Source: an uncultured Methylomonas sp.
Lineage (GTDB): Bacteria > Pseudomonadota > Gammaproteobacteria > Methylococcales > Methylomonadaceae
Direction of reading: 5' to 3'
NCBI GenBank assembly: GCA_936941155.1
Contig: CAKZJE010000031.1
Coordinates: 186,001-250,000 of the forward strand
Length of the DNA: 64,000 nt
Each line of letters begins with the position of its first letter. Position 1 is the stretch's first letter. Shown here one piece after another: positions 14,771 through 24,229 of the stretch. The translations under genes and the position numbers were made by a program. Below the pieces are notes generated by a model that searched no databases, had not been told where the DNA came from, and saw nothing but the letters and a program-made list of their open reading frames with translations.

Positions 14771-15506
14771 TTTTCAACGCACTCAGCAGCAATTCGCCTC
14801 GTACATTAAAAACCCTCGTGTTAATCCAGCTCCCGCCGATGTGCGTCCTGAGCGCATGGCGATGTATCGAGAATTGTTTTTCAATAACGTGGAAAGTTTT
14901 TTGAGCACAGGATTTCCGGTGCTTCGCGCTATTTTAACTGATGCGCAATGGTTGAATTTGAGCGAAGATTTTTTTGCCACGCATCAAAGTCAATCGCCGT
15001 ATTTTTCTGAAATTTCTGAAGAGTTTTTAGAGTTTTTGCAAAACGAGCGGAATAATCCAGACGATTATCCGTTTATGTTGGAGCTGGCGCATTATGAATG
15101 GGTAGAAATGGCGTTGTCGATTTCGCAGGAACAATTGCCGCCATTTATGGAATATATTGATGATTTTATGGCGCAAAAAATCTTTGTGTCGCCCTTGGCA
15201 TGGGTGTTAGCTTATCGCTATCCGGTGCATGAGATTTCGCCAGAGTTTTTGCCTACTGAGCCGCCAGAGCAGCCAACGTATTTGATTGTGTATCGTGGTT
15301 CTGATGATGAGGTGCGTTTTATTCAAATTTCAGCGATTACGTTCAGATTATTACAAATTATTCAGGAAAAACCGCTGTTGACGGTTGAAGATTATTTGGA
15401 GCAAATGATTGATGAGGCAAAACAGATTAGTTCTGAAATGATTGTGGCGGGTGGATTGGATGCTCTGCAAAAAATGTTTGGCAAAAGTATTATTGCGATT
15501 GCTTAA
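14751..15506 (+). CDS. hvfC: RiPP maturation partner HvfC/BufC (DUF2063)
   Basis: 251 residues from ATG 14751 (MQNNLLNFQRTQQQFASYIKNP); a TTG at 14700 would add 17 atypical residues. The N-terminal DUF2063 helical domain (about 5-105, with RMAMYRELFFNNVESFLSTGFPVL) is characteristic, and the C-terminal half resembles RiPP-recognition-type domains in the family. It binds HvfB and presents the precursor. The start lies inside the last 20 bp of hvfB. No DoxX-type fourth gene follows, so the cluster is a minimal A-B-C set. Confidence 0.9.
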   Translation: MQNNLLNFQRTQQQFASYIKNPRVNPAPADVRPERMAMYRELFFNNVESFLSTGFPVLRAILTDAQWLNLSEDFFATHQSQSPYFSEISEEFLEFLQNERNNPDDYPFMLELAHYEWVEMALSISQEQLPPFMEYIDDFMAQKIFVSPLAWVLAYRYPVHEISPEFLPTEPPEQPTYLIVYRGSDDEVRFIQISAITFRLLQIIQEKPLLTVEDYLEQMIDEAKQISSEMIVAGGLDALQKMFGKSIIAIA

Positions 15507-15521
15507 AACTCAGGAGACATG

Positions 15522-16133
15522 ATGGCTTTCACCGATTTCAAATCCATTCAACAAGTGCAGCAGCTTTTTAAAATCAAATACTTGGAAGAGAATTATTTGG
15601 ATAGTGGCGAAATAGAGCCTTCTGCGGATTTTATTGCCGAGTTGAAATTTAATCGCCAATATTTGGATATTTTTTCTTCGGAAGCTTCACGTTGTGAGAA
15701 TGTGATTTATCCGATTTTGCGCGAAGTTTATAAACGGTATGCCGCAAATTATTCGCTTTGGAGTCACAAATCTTTGTCGTGTGATGAGGTTTTAAGTGGC
15801 ATTCCTGATTATTTGATTACATCACGTTCTGAGTTGGGTAAAAATATTTTGGGACAACCGATTGTGGTGGTTGTGGAGGCGAAACAGAATAATTTTACGG
15901 AAGGCTGGGGGCAATGTTTGGCGGAGTTGGTGGCGGCGCAGCGTTTAAATCAAGCGACTTTTCCGGTTTATGGCATTGTGACGGATGGTGAGGTTTGGCA
16001 TTTTGGTAAATTGGTTGAGCAAACGTTTATTAAAAATGAAAATGTGTTTGCTATTAATGAGTTAAGTAAAATTTTTGGCGCAATCAGTTTTATGATTGCT
16101 CAGGCGCAACAGTCGCTTTCTGATTCCTTGTAG
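15522..16133 (+). CDS. Putative PD-(D/E)XK-like nuclease
   Basis: 203 residues from ATG 15522, which AGGAG precedes by 5 bp (ATG 15519 is too close). The core GIPDYLITSRSE ... IVVVVEAKQNNFTEGWGQCL has the D ... E-x-K layout of PD-(D/E)XK nucleases, followed by a conserved GQCLAELVAAQRLN helix and YGIVTDGEVWHF strand. The same arrangement recurs in the gene at 55904. It sits directly before the ATPase/PIN pair with a 6-bp gap and may belong to that unit. It may also be part of the widespread orphan family of such proteins. Confidence 0.65.
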   Translation: MAFTDFKSIQQVQQLFKIKYLEENYLDSGEIEPSADFIAELKFNRQYLDIFSSEASRCENVIYPILREVYKRYAANYSLWSHKSLSCDEVLSGIPDYLITSRSELGKNILGQPIVVVVEAKQNNFTEGWGQCLAELVAAQRLNQATFPVYGIVTDGEVWHFGKLVEQTFIKNENVFAINELSKIFGAISFMIAQAQQSLSDSL

Positions 16134-16139
16134 AACATT

Positions 16140-17339
16140 ATGCACACCTTTAAGAATTTTAAGAATTTTGAATACGCTGAGATTGATTTGTCGAAACCGA
16201 TGACATTGTTGATTGGGCGCAATGGCGCAGGTAAATCAAATGTGATTGAAGGTGTGGAGTTATTGGCGGAGTTAATTAAAGGTCGAGAAGTTCATGAAAT
16301 ATCTGATGTAGAAAGAGGAGGAGATTTTGAAATTCGTGGAAGTTTACAAGGGTGTTTTCGGCAAGGTTATGAGAATTTTGAAATTTCTCTAAAAGATAAA
16401 GATATTCATTTTAGAGACGAATCATTCTATTGTTTTTGTCAAATAAGTCTTAAGCCAGTAATTAATAAAAAAGTTACTGATAATATAGAACGCATGGCGG
16501 AAAAGCATTATGACTATGATAATGATAGTCAAGGTTATGCAATGAACAATGGTGGTAGTGAATATATGGATTATTCTCCATTATTCTTTGGGGACTATTA
16601 CCAAGAATACCGAAATGAAGTGTTAAATAAATGGGGAAAAGTTTATGTCTACGACATTTATCCACGCATAATGCGGCAATATTCACCCATTGGATTAAAT
16701 CAATTAAGCAGAAATGGCGCAAATATATCTTCTGTACTTTATTATCTAAAGCAATATAAGCCTGATGTTTTAGATTATATTTTAAAAAATATAAGACAAC
16801 TCCCCGAAGAAGCTTTTGAAAGCTTTGAATTTATAGAAACCTCTGATGATAGTGAAATATTATTCGCCTTAAAATATCCCAATACTGAAAAACCAATCAG
16901 CGCGAAATTATTATCCGATGGCACGCTCCGCGCTTTAGCCATTCTCACCGCTTTAGAAACCGTACCCGAAGGCTCACGCATTATCATTGAAGAAATAGAT
17001 AATGGTATTCATCCTTCAAAAGCCAATATGTTAATTAATGCAATATGGGAAAGAAGCAAAGAACGAAAACTAAATACTTTAATTACCACGCACAATCCTG
17101 CCACTTTAGATAGCTTAAATAATGAACAACTTGAATGTGTCGTGGTTTGTCATTACGATAAACAAAGCCAATCCGCAAAATTAACGCCGTTTTTTGAATT
17201 GCCGCGTATTGATGTGTTATTGCAAAAAGGCAAATTAGGCGGATTAGTCACTCGTAATGTTATTGAACGTTATTTAGATCCAGAATTTGAAAATGAGCAA
17301 CGAAAAATTGCCTTAGAATGGCTGGAGTCTTGTAAATGA
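16140..17339 (+). CDS. AAA_21/OLD-like ATPase, partner of PIN nuclease
   Basis: 399 residues. The N-terminus FKNFEYAEIDL ... MTLLIGRNGAGKSN (Walker A at 26-33) is the SMC/RecF-like start. The C-terminal half has an ABC-type signature LLSDGTLRALAIL, Walker B RIIIEEIDNGIHP and H-loop TLITTHNPATL. No TOPRIM or nuclease domain is fused. The middle (about 90-210) is AT-rich, Tyr/Asn-rich and unfamiliar. It overlaps the PIN gene by 4 bp (ATGA), so the two are translationally coupled. Such ATPase plus nuclease pairs are common in anti-phage systems; this combination is not one I can name. Confidence 0.8.
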   Translation: MHTFKNFKNFEYAEIDLSKPMTLLIGRNGAGKSNVIEGVELLAELIKGREVHEISDVERGGDFEIRGSLQGCFRQGYENFEISLKDKDIHFRDESFYCFCQISLKPVINKKVTDNIERMAEKHYDYDNDSQGYAMNNGGSEYMDYSPLFFGDYYQEYRNEVLNKWGKVYVYDIYPRIMRQYSPIGLNQLSRNGANISSVLYYLKQYKPDVLDYILKNIRQLPEEAFESFEFIETSDDSEILFALKYPNTEKPISAKLLSDGTLRALAILTALETVPEGSRIIIEEIDNGIHPSKANMLINAIWERSKERKLNTLITTHNPATLDSLNNEQLECVVVCHYDKQSQSAKLTPFFELPRIDVLLQKGKLGGLVTRNVIERYLDPEFENEQRKIALEWLESCK

Positions 17340-17839
17340 AAAAGCCTGTTTATGTGGTAGATACTAGCTATTTGGTTGAATATTACAAAGTTGATGGTCA
17401 TTACAAAGAAAACTCACATCACCAAATATGGCAACGTTTTGATTCAGCTATTAAAAATAAAAATTCACTTTATATTCCAGTACCGATTATTTTTGAATTA
17501 GCCAATCATATTGCTCATGTTAAAGATGGAAACAATCGTCAAAAATTAGCTGAACGATTTGTTTCTGATATTCAAAATAGTTTAACAAAAGACTCTCCGT
17601 TTAATTTAGTCCCATGCCAAGATTTTCAGTCGATTGAAGAATTAGCTAAAAATTTAGTCGAATTCTCCAGTCGTTACGCTAAACAGGGTTTAGGACTAAC
17701 AGATACTGCTGTTTATTTACAAGCTGAACAGCTTTTTCAATCTTATAAACGCCTTAAAAACTACAGCGTTCATATTTGGACTCGCGATGAAGCCTTAAAA
17801 GCTCTCGAACCCGATACAGAACAAAACCCATTTGTCTAA
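17336..17839 (+). CDS. PIN-domain nuclease
   Basis: 167 residues. All four acidic positions of a PIN ribonuclease are visible: D9 (YVVDTSYLVE), E54 (IIFELANHI), D123 (GLGLTDTAV) and D151 (HIWTRDEAL). Length is a little above the usual VapC size. Instead of a small antitoxin, the preceding gene is an ABC-like ATPase, overlapping by 4 bp, which suggests ATPase-controlled nuclease activity and not a classic VapBC pair. Confidence 0.8.
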   Translation: MKKPVYVVDTSYLVEYYKVDGHYKENSHHQIWQRFDSAIKNKNSLYIPVPIIFELANHIAHVKDGNNRQKLAERFVSDIQNSLTKDSPFNLVPCQDFQSIEELAKNLVEFSSRYAKQGLGLTDTAVYLQAEQLFQSYKRLKNYSVHIWTRDEALKALEPDTEQNPFV

Positions 17840-17981
17840 AAGCTAATCATTCCAAAGCTATTTACAAAAAATTTGCACGCTTAAAACAATCAACAGAACA
17901 AGCTTGTTGTTAGAAAGGATTCATTAATTTTGCAATTTCTTCTGGCGATTTCAGCTAGTTTTCAATCAAATTTGCCAAACA

Positions 17982-19196
17982 TCAATCATTAAAATATCCG
18001 GCATCATACGCCATGCTGAACTCTTTAAAATCCTTTTGCACTTGCCGCGCATAACTCATACTGTAATTCATCAACTCTTCGCCCCATTCAGGAAAAATAC
18101 TGGCAAAATGAATTAACTCATCGGCTGTCGCAGAACCCGACCGCCCACCACTACGCAATTGATCCCACGCCAAAATTTCAGCAAACGTCTCAATCACATT
18201 TTTAATCTCTTCCACCTTGCCTTTGCACAGAGTTAAATCCATTTTATCCTGACTTGGTTGCAACTCTTTTAACACAAACCATTGTTTATCAAACTTAATT
18301 GCGCTCAATAACGCCTGCGGAAAAATCTGCATTTGCCGTTGAATTTGAATCACTCTATCCGCTTCATTTTTCCAAAACGGCTGCTTCATTTTTAAATACG
18401 GAGTTAAACAGGAAGGATTTGCGATTTTCATATCCAATAAATGATGTTTTTCCGCGCCTTTGCCTTTCACTAACAACACATATCGTTCTAAACCTAAGCT
18501 ACCCGTGCCGGCAATGCGATAGCCAACATCTAAAACTTTATCAAATTCAGACAATTGCTGCGTTTTTGCCCATTCGCTAATCACTTTTTTAATTTGCTGT
18601 TTTTTCGCTTTGCCAATTTTGCAAACATGCTCTGCATTAATCAGTAACTTGCGTTTATCGTCAATTTTCACGGTGCGGCTATTGATAAATTCTTTTCTTT
18701 TTCTGGAACTAACTGATTCTAAAAACTTTTTTAATGTGCCTTGTGCGAATTTTTCTTCCATCAATCGTGCAGAACCCGCTTGCAAAGTCTGCGTGTAGGT
18801 TTTTAAAAAGTGTTTACACAATTGCACCGCTGTCGGTAAATCAATTTTCAGCGTATCTGCACTTAACAGCAGGCTGGTTAATAATCGCGCCACATCCCAT
18901 AAACACGGAGCTAAAACGCTTTCGTCAAAATCATTAATGTCAAAATAAACGCCGCGATTATCGGCTTGATAACAGCCAAAATTTTCCAAATGCAAATCGC
19001 CACAAACCCAGACCGGCGGAGCTAAATCAAAAAACGATTTGCTCGGTAAATCTTCATAAAACAAATGACAAGAGCCGCGATAAAACACAAAAGCATTGCT
19101 GCGCATATTTTTGTATTTCATTTGCAATACGTCTGGATTTCTACCGCTGTTAAATTGTTTGATTCTTTTTGCGATGGTTTGGGTCTCTTCGCTCAT
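17982..19196 (-). CDS. DUF2252 family protein
   Basis: 404 residues from ATG 19196 (MSEETQTIAKRIKQFNSGRNP), preceded by AAAGGC; a longer frame from 19238 adds an unlikely leader. The DUF2252 hallmarks are present: NAFVFYRGSCHLFYEDL, VWVCGDLHLENFG and YFDINDFDES, which together form a protein-kinase-like (aminoglycoside phosphotransferase) fold with a putative HxxN and DxD metal site. Substrate unknown. Single gene, with a GTAGAGACG hairpin repeat between it and the P-type ATPase gene. Confidence 0.9.
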   Translation of the reverse strand: MSEETQTIAKRIKQFNSGRNPDVLQMKYKNMRSNAFVFYRGSCHLFYEDLPSKSFFDLAPPVWVCGDLHLENFGCYQADNRGVYFDINDFDESVLAPCLWDVARLLTSLLLSADTLKIDLPTAVQLCKHFLKTYTQTLQAGSARLMEEKFAQGTLKKFLESVSSRKRKEFINSRTVKIDDKRKLLINAEHVCKIGKAKKQQIKKVISEWAKTQQLSEFDKVLDVGYRIAGTGSLGLERYVLLVKGKGAEKHHLLDMKIANPSCLTPYLKMKQPFWKNEADRVIQIQRQMQIFPQALLSAIKFDKQWFVLKELQPSQDKMDLTLCKGKVEEIKNVIETFAEILAWDQLRSGGRSGSATADELIHFASIFPEWGEELMNYSMSYARQVQKDFKEFSMAYDAGYFND

Positions 19197-19257
19197 TTTT
19201 TTTGCCTTTTGTGTTTTGATGAATAACGCAGTAAACAAAGTTTTGCTATTATTTGGC

Positions 19258-19285
19258 GTAGAGACGCAAAATATTGCGTCTCTAC
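19258..19285. repeat. GTAGAGACG hairpin repeat, copy 1
   Basis: GTAGAGACGCAA and TTGCGTCTCTAC arms with a 4-base loop. Same family at 50863 and, with a different inner stem, 32188. Confidence 0.85.
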
Positions 19286-19306
19286 AGGGTGAAAAAAATC
19301 AATTCG

Positions 19307-21271
19307 TTATTTTTTAGAAATATCTGCATAATCAGAAAGTGTTTTTGGTGGAATTGCCGCCCGCAACGCATTTAACACCGCTAACACATCAATCACTTCT
19401 TGAGCGATTGCGCCTGCAACTGGCGTTAAATAACCTAATCCCGCAAAAACCATTCCGACCACACTTAACGCCATGCCGCCAACCGCCGATTGCAACGCAA
19501 TGGAGCGCATTCTTTCACCGATGTGCAGCAGCTCATCGACTTTTATCAAAGAGCTATTCATAATCACGGCATCGGCGGATTCAGCAGTAATATCGCTGTT
19601 TTTACCAAACGCGATTCCAATTGTGGCAGCGGTTAAAGCCGGCGCATCATTAATGCCGTCGCCTAAAAAGACCGTTTTTGCTTTTGCGGTTTCTTCACGC
19701 ACCAATTGCAATTTTTGCTCAGGGCTTTGACTGAAATAAACGTGCTCAATCCCCACTTGCTCGGCTAAATAACGCACTTCGGATTCTCTATCGCCTGACA
19801 CCAGCATCACCCGATCAAATAAATGATTTGGTTGTAAGTGATTGATAAAGTCAGAACTATCGCTGCGCACTTCATCGCGAAATTGCAAAGTCGCGGCGTA
19901 TTCACCATTTATCAGCACGATACATTCCAAGCCTCCACACAAGGCTGGCAATAGGTTTTCTGCATCGGCTTTCAGCGTTAAAAAATGTTTGCGACTGGTG
20001 ATTTGCACTTTTTTACCCGCTACATCACCTATCAAACCACTGCCGGGAAGTTCTTTAATATCAGCGACTTCCAATAAATTAATCTCAGCTTGTTCAGCGG
20101 CTGTCACAATCGCATGAGAGAGCGGGTGTTTTGAATAGCGTTCTAGGCTGGCAACTAATGCTAAAACATCGGTTTCCGCATAAGCAGAACTCGGAATTAA
20201 CGCGGTTAAAGACGGGCGACCATAAGTCAACGTGCCGGTTTTATCAAAAATAGCCGTGCGACAAGTGCCGATGGTTTCCAAAATGGCTGGATTTTTGATG
20301 ATAATTTCGCGTTTTGCTGCCAATGAAATCGAGCTGATAATGGTTACAGGAATGCCAATCAGCAAAGGGCAGGGCGTAGCAATCACTAACACCGCTAAAA
20401 ATCGCACTTCGTCTCCACTGATAAACCAAGCTAGCAAAGCTAAAAATACCGCAATCGGCGTGTATAAAGCTCCGAGTTGATCCCCTAAACGGCGCAATTT
20501 TGGGCGATGTTCTTCAGAGGAGCGCATCACTTCCATGATTTTGGCATAGCGTGAATCAATCGCGAGTTTATCGGCGCGAATCGTCAACGCCGCATCACCA
20601 TTAATTGCGCCCGACAACACTTGCGAGCCACACACTTTCGACATCATATACGGCTCACCGGTTAAGTAAGATTCATCCATTGTGCCTGAACCATCGAGCA
20701 CTGAGCCATCCACCGGACAAATTTCATGTGGCAAAACCAATAAAGTGTCGCCAATTTTGACTTCTTCTGTGCCAATATCCACCAGCTTGTTATCGGTTTT
20801 ACGGTGCGCAATCGAAGGCATTCGATTTGCTAACGCCTCTAATACGGATGAGGCTTTGCGCACGGCGTAAGATTCTAAAACCGAACCGCCCGATAACATC
20901 AGCACCACCAAACTTCCGGCTAAATATTCATCCAACCAAACTGAGGTGACAATGGAAATGCCGGCTAATAAATCCGCGCCCATATTCCCTTGCAATAATT
21001 TCGCTATCAGCTCATACACCAACGGCAAACCGCCCCAAATCAACACAAAAAGTAACGGCAAATCAAACAGCGAAAGTTGATAACTTAATTGTCCATTGTA
21101 AATATGCAGGCTGGGCGAGGCTAAATCGGTGTGAATAGTGAGAATATAAAGGTCGTCTTCAATTTGGAAGCCATAGCGAAGCAGCAAAAAAATCACAATG
21201 CCTATTAAACTTAATAGCGCGATTTTAGTTTCACTGCTGATTGTGTTTTTTGCGTGAGAAGATGGATTCAT
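19307..21271 (-). CDS. P1B-type heavy-metal-transporting ATPase
   Basis: 654 residues. The phosphorylation motif [13 protein letters not shown] (YLTGEPYMM), SKHPLSHAI (the HP dipeptide of P1B pumps) and [10 protein letters not shown] are present. The metal-site helix reads [13 protein letters not shown], i.e. TPC instead of the CPC of copper/zinc pumps. No N-terminal HMA domain is visible. TPC-type P1B pumps have been linked to nickel, iron or manganese rather than copper, so the substrate is uncertain. The C-terminal helix [13 protein letters not shown] is typical of the CadA/ZntA side of the family. Monocistronic. Confidence 0.88.
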   Translation of the reverse strand: MNPSSHAKNTISSETKIALLSLIGIVIFLLLRYGFQIEDDLYILTIHTDLASPSLHIYNGQLSYQLSLFDLPLLFVLIWGGLPLVYELIAKLLQGNMGADLLAGISIVTSVWLDEYLAGSLVVLMLSGGSVLESYAVRKASSVLEALANRMPSIAHRKTDNKLVDIGTEEVKIGDTLLVLPHEICPVDGSVLDGSGTMDESYLTGEPYMMSKVCGSQVLSGAINGDAALTIRADKLAIDSRYAKIMEVMRSSEEHRPKLRRLGDQLGALYTPIAVFLALLAWFISGDEVRFLAVLVIATPCPLLIGIPVTIISSISLAAKREIIIKNPAILETIGTCRTAIFDKTGTLTYGRPSLTALIPSSAYAETDVLALVASLERYSKHPLSHAIVTAAEQAEINLLEVADIKELPGSGLIGDVAGKKVQITSRKHFLTLKADAENLLPALCGGLECIVLINGEYAATLQFRDEVRSDSSDFINHLQPNHLFDRVMLVSGDRESEVRYLAEQVGIEHVYFSQSPEQKLQLVREETAKAKTVFLGDGINDAPALTAATIGIAFGKNSDITAESADAVIMNSSLIKVDELLHIGERMRSIALQSAVGGMALSVVGMVFAGLGYLTPVAGAIAQEVIDVLAVLNALRAAIPPKTLSDYADISKK

Positions 21272-21461
21272 ATTGGTGGCTTTAAACTGTTTTACGCTAA
21301 GTGAGAAATAGTTTTTGTATCAATGAGTTAAGAAAAAAGCTATTTTGCACGGAATAGCGGTGATTATAAGTCTTTTATATTAAAGAAATACGAATAGCGC
21401 GGCAGTTGAAAAAAAGGTTAAAACCCCTGCTAAATATAACTTCACGATTTTGAATGTTGGT

Positions 21462-21506
21462 GTAGGGGCGAATTCATTCGCCTTGGGCGATTAAAATCGC
21501 CCCTAC
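21462..21506. repeat. GTAGGGGCG repeat, copy 1
   Basis: 45 bp built of nested inverted pieces (GTAGGGGCGA ... TCGCCCCTAC outside, GGCGAATTCATTCGCC inside). Second copy at 50964-51008 with two differences. Confidence 0.85.
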
Positions 21507-21514
21507 TTTGATGC

Positions 21515-22651
21515 TTAGCCAATTTCCTCATCGGTTAAATAACAACCAGGGTCTTCTGCCCACGCATCATTGAAAATCTGTTGCGCCCGCACCCGCGTAT
21601 TGCCGTTGCAAATTTTTTGATACGCACACGTTCCGCAGCGACCTTTCAGCGGTCTAGGGTTTTGTTTTAATCCCGCCATTAAGGGATCAGAAACATCTTG
21701 CCAAATTTCTGAAAACGGACGTTTTTTAACATTCCCTAAACCATAATGCCACCAAAACGTATCAGGATGCACACCGCCCAGATTATCAATATTTGCCACA
21801 TTCACACCCGACGCATTGCCGCCCCATTGTTCTAATTTGGCTTGCAGATGTGCGGCTTGCTCAGGAAAATTTTTCCGCACCCAATGTAAAAAATACACGC
21901 CGTCTGCATCATTGTTTCCGGTGACAAATTCGCGTTCTTTGCCTTGTTTTTGCCATGCGTAACTGGTTTCAAACAATAAATCCATCATTTGCCGCGTGCT
22001 TTGAAACACCGCATCGTCTTTGCGATTGTGATTGCCGCGACCGCCGTAATTTAAATGCGATAGATAAAATTTGTCGATATTGTAATCGTCCATCAATTGC
22101 AACATGGCAGGAAAATCAGCCGCGTTATTTTGCGTCATGGTGTAGCGAATTCCGACTTTAATCCCTTGCGCTAAACACAATTCCACGCCGCGCATTGCCG
22201 CATTGAATGAGCCTTGTTTTTGCCGAAACTCATCATGGGTTTTGCCGATGCCGTCTAAACTGATGCCGATGTATTGATAACCAATTTCTGCAATTTGCGC
22301 GATATTTTCTGGCGTGATTAATGTGCCGTTGCTGGATAAGGCGACATAAAAACCCATCGCTTTAGCGCGGCGAGAAATGGCGAAAATATCAGGATGTAAT
22401 AAGGGTTCGCCGCCGGATAAAATCAGTACCGGAACTTTGAAGGCTTTTAAGTCATCCATCACGGTGTAAATTTCAGGCGTGGTCAATTCACCGGGAAAAT
22501 CAATATCCGCCGAGGTGGTGTAACAATGTTTGCAGGTGAGGTTGCAGCGGCGGATAAGATTCCAAATCACCACCGGAGCGGGCGGTTTGCGGGCAGGTTT
22601 CAGCGGGGTGGGCGTGATAAGTTCCTGCATGAATTGGCTAAGTCTGAACAT
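21515..22651 (-). CDS. nirJ: NirJ-like radical SAM protein (heme d1 / AhbC family)
   Basis: 378 residues. Radical SAM motif CNLTCKHCY near residue 36, glycine-rich LILSGGEPLLHPD, and a SPASM-type C-terminal Cys cluster RCGTCAYQKIC plus a later PGCYL. The N-terminus (MFRLSQFMQELI ... VVIWNLIRRCNLTC) is that of NirJ, which replaces propionate side chains by oxo groups in heme d1 synthesis; AhbC, a relative, acts in siroheme-dependent heme synthesis. No nirS, nirF or nirDLGH is in the window, so the gene is an orphan here and its substrate is uncertain. Confidence 0.8.
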   Translation of the reverse strand: MFRLSQFMQELITPTPLKPARKPPAPVVIWNLIRRCNLTCKHCYTTSADIDFPGELTTPEIYTVMDDLKAFKVPVLILSGGEPLLHPDIFAISRRAKAMGFYVALSSNGTLITPENIAQIAEIGYQYIGISLDGIGKTHDEFRQKQGSFNAAMRGVELCLAQGIKVGIRYTMTQNNAADFPAMLQLMDDYNIDKFYLSHLNYGGRGNHNRKDDAVFQSTRQMMDLLFETSYAWQKQGKEREFVTGNNDADGVYFLHWVRKNFPEQAAHLQAKLEQWGGNASGVNVANIDNLGGVHPDTFWWHYGLGNVKKRPFSEIWQDVSDPLMAGLKQNPRPLKGRCGTCAYQKICNGNTRVRAQQIFNDAWAEDPGCYLTDEEIG

Positions 22652-23363
22652 GATTTTTCTTATTTTTGAAGTTTAGAGGATTGTATCATCATGCTAGAGG
22701 CAATAAAAAAACGCCTGTGGTTTTGGTAAGAGGTGTGGCAAGACTAACGAGTTATTCCTTTGTACATGACAAAAATCACCCAGTTGGCTCTTTTTAAAAA
22801 CGAGTGGGTAAATTAGTTAGTTATTACAATATGTTATATAAAACAGAATCCAAAAATGCCATAACATAGCGTGTTAATATTTACAGATTTTCGTTATGTT
22901 TGAGTTATATACCTTAATAAATACAATGGATTATGTAAAAACAAGCCTCATAAAGTAACAATGAAAATTTAGCTTGAACTGATATGATTTGTTGTAAAAA
23001 ATACAGCTAACCATTTGTTTTAAATAATTTAAAATTCCCCACTCATTTCTTAAAATAGCCGAAAAATATGACAGCAACAGACGTACTTCATTTTGTCAGC
23101 TGATTCTATAAGTGCGTGCTTAAAAATATCGGTTTTTTCTTGAAAACCAGACTGAGGCATATAACCTATTTGCTGCGGCATATCGCGTAATTAGCAAACC
23201 ATAGTCTAGGATAAGGCTTAATTCTTAGCGGATATTAAATCTATAATTTTTATTAAAATCAAATAGATATGCTATTGTTACAGCTTGATTGGTATGGTAT
23301 TTGCGAAGGTTTGAGTCGGAATAAAGAATTATTCCAACTCTCTTTTATTATGCCACCTTGAGG
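22652..23363. other. 712-bp intergenic region
   Basis: AT-rich, with stops in all frames at short spacing and no supported gene. It contains an imperfect hairpin at 23313-23340 (GGAATAA / TTATTCC) just before the PfpI gene. It may hold decayed gene remnants. Confidence 0.4.
23313..23340 (+). promoter_or_regulatory. Leader hairpin of PfpI-like gene
   Basis: GAGTcGGAATAA and TTATTCCaACTC pair with one mismatch around AGAA; TCTTTT follows. It may be an attenuator or mRNA-stabilising stem 24 bp before the next start. Confidence 0.4.
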
Positions 23364-24161
23364 ATGCAAACCGTGCGATTTTTAAGAATTTGTTTTTTTA
23401 GTTTGTTTGCCGTGCTTAGCAGTTCTGCATACGCATTAACCGATGCGCAAATGTTTGAAGTGATGAGATTTATGGCAGAAAAACCCAAGCCTGACGTTAC
23501 CGTTAATGGCATTGGTATTTATGTTTACGACGGCATCAACTCGTTAGATGCGTTAGGCCCTTATCGCGTGTTTATGACAGCGGGCTTAAAACCTTTTTTA
23601 ATTGCCAAAAATAGAGGCACCATTACCACCAATGACAATTTGAAAATTCAAGTTGATAAATCCATTGCGGATGTGACTAAGCTCGATATATTGGTTATTC
23701 CTGGTGGCGCAGCAGAAACGGTTGCGCAAACGAAAGACCCTGTGACGTTGGCATGGATACAACAAATTGATGCGAACAGTCTTTACACTACCAGCGTTTG
23801 TACGGGTTCTTGGATATTGGGAGCTGCTGGGCTTTTGCAGGGCAAAAATGCAACCAGCAATTGGTATCGTGCGAAACAAATTTTGGCGAAATATGGCGCG
23901 ACTTTTCAACCAAAACGCTGGGTTCAGGATGGTAAATATTGGACATCCGCAGGCGTGAGTGCCGGAATTGATATGGCGTTAGCGATTGTGGTGAATTTAT
24001 ATAGCCATGATTATGCGCAAGCTGTGATGCTTGATTTGGAATATGATCCACAACCACCGATTAGAGGCGGCTCATTGGCGAAAACTGCTCTTGTTCCACG
24101 CCGCAATATGACATGGATGTATGATTTTTATTTGCTAGATTCTTTTGTGCGTAGCAAATAA
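23364..24161 (+). CDS. Exported DJ-1/PfpI family protein
   Basis: About 265 residues. A signal peptide (FLRICFFSLFAVLSSSAYA) targets it to the periplasm. The DJ-1/PfpI fold is clear: GIYVYDGINSLDALGPYRVF, LDILVIPGGAAE, nucleophile Cys in TTSVCTGSWILGAAGLL, and YWTSAGVSAGIDMALA. Sequence is closest to isonitrile-hydratase and transcriptional-regulator PfpI domains. Start is ambiguous: GAGG at 23360 is well spaced for GTG 23373, while ATG 23364 and TTG 23358 also fit. An exported member is less usual than cytoplasmic ones. Substrate unknown. Confidence 0.85.
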   Translation: MQTVRFLRICFFSLFAVLSSSAYALTDAQMFEVMRFMAEKPKPDVTVNGIGIYVYDGINSLDALGPYRVFMTAGLKPFLIAKNRGTITTNDNLKIQVDKSIADVTKLDILVIPGGAAETVAQTKDPVTLAWIQQIDANSLYTTSVCTGSWILGAAGLLQGKNATSNWYRAKQILAKYGATFQPKRWVQDGKYWTSAGVSAGIDMALAIVVNLYSHDYAQAVMLDLEYDPQPPIRGGSLAKTALVPRRNMTWMYDFYLLDSFVRSK

Positions 24162-24229
24162 GTTTTGAAATTCAATCGTTTCTGCTGAACGTGGGAACGG
24201 TCTGTAAAATGGAGTTTGTTTAACTCAAC

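Noticed and set aside
17336-17839. Classic VapC toxin
   Set aside because: No small antitoxin gene is adjacent; the coupled upstream gene is a 399-residue ATPase.
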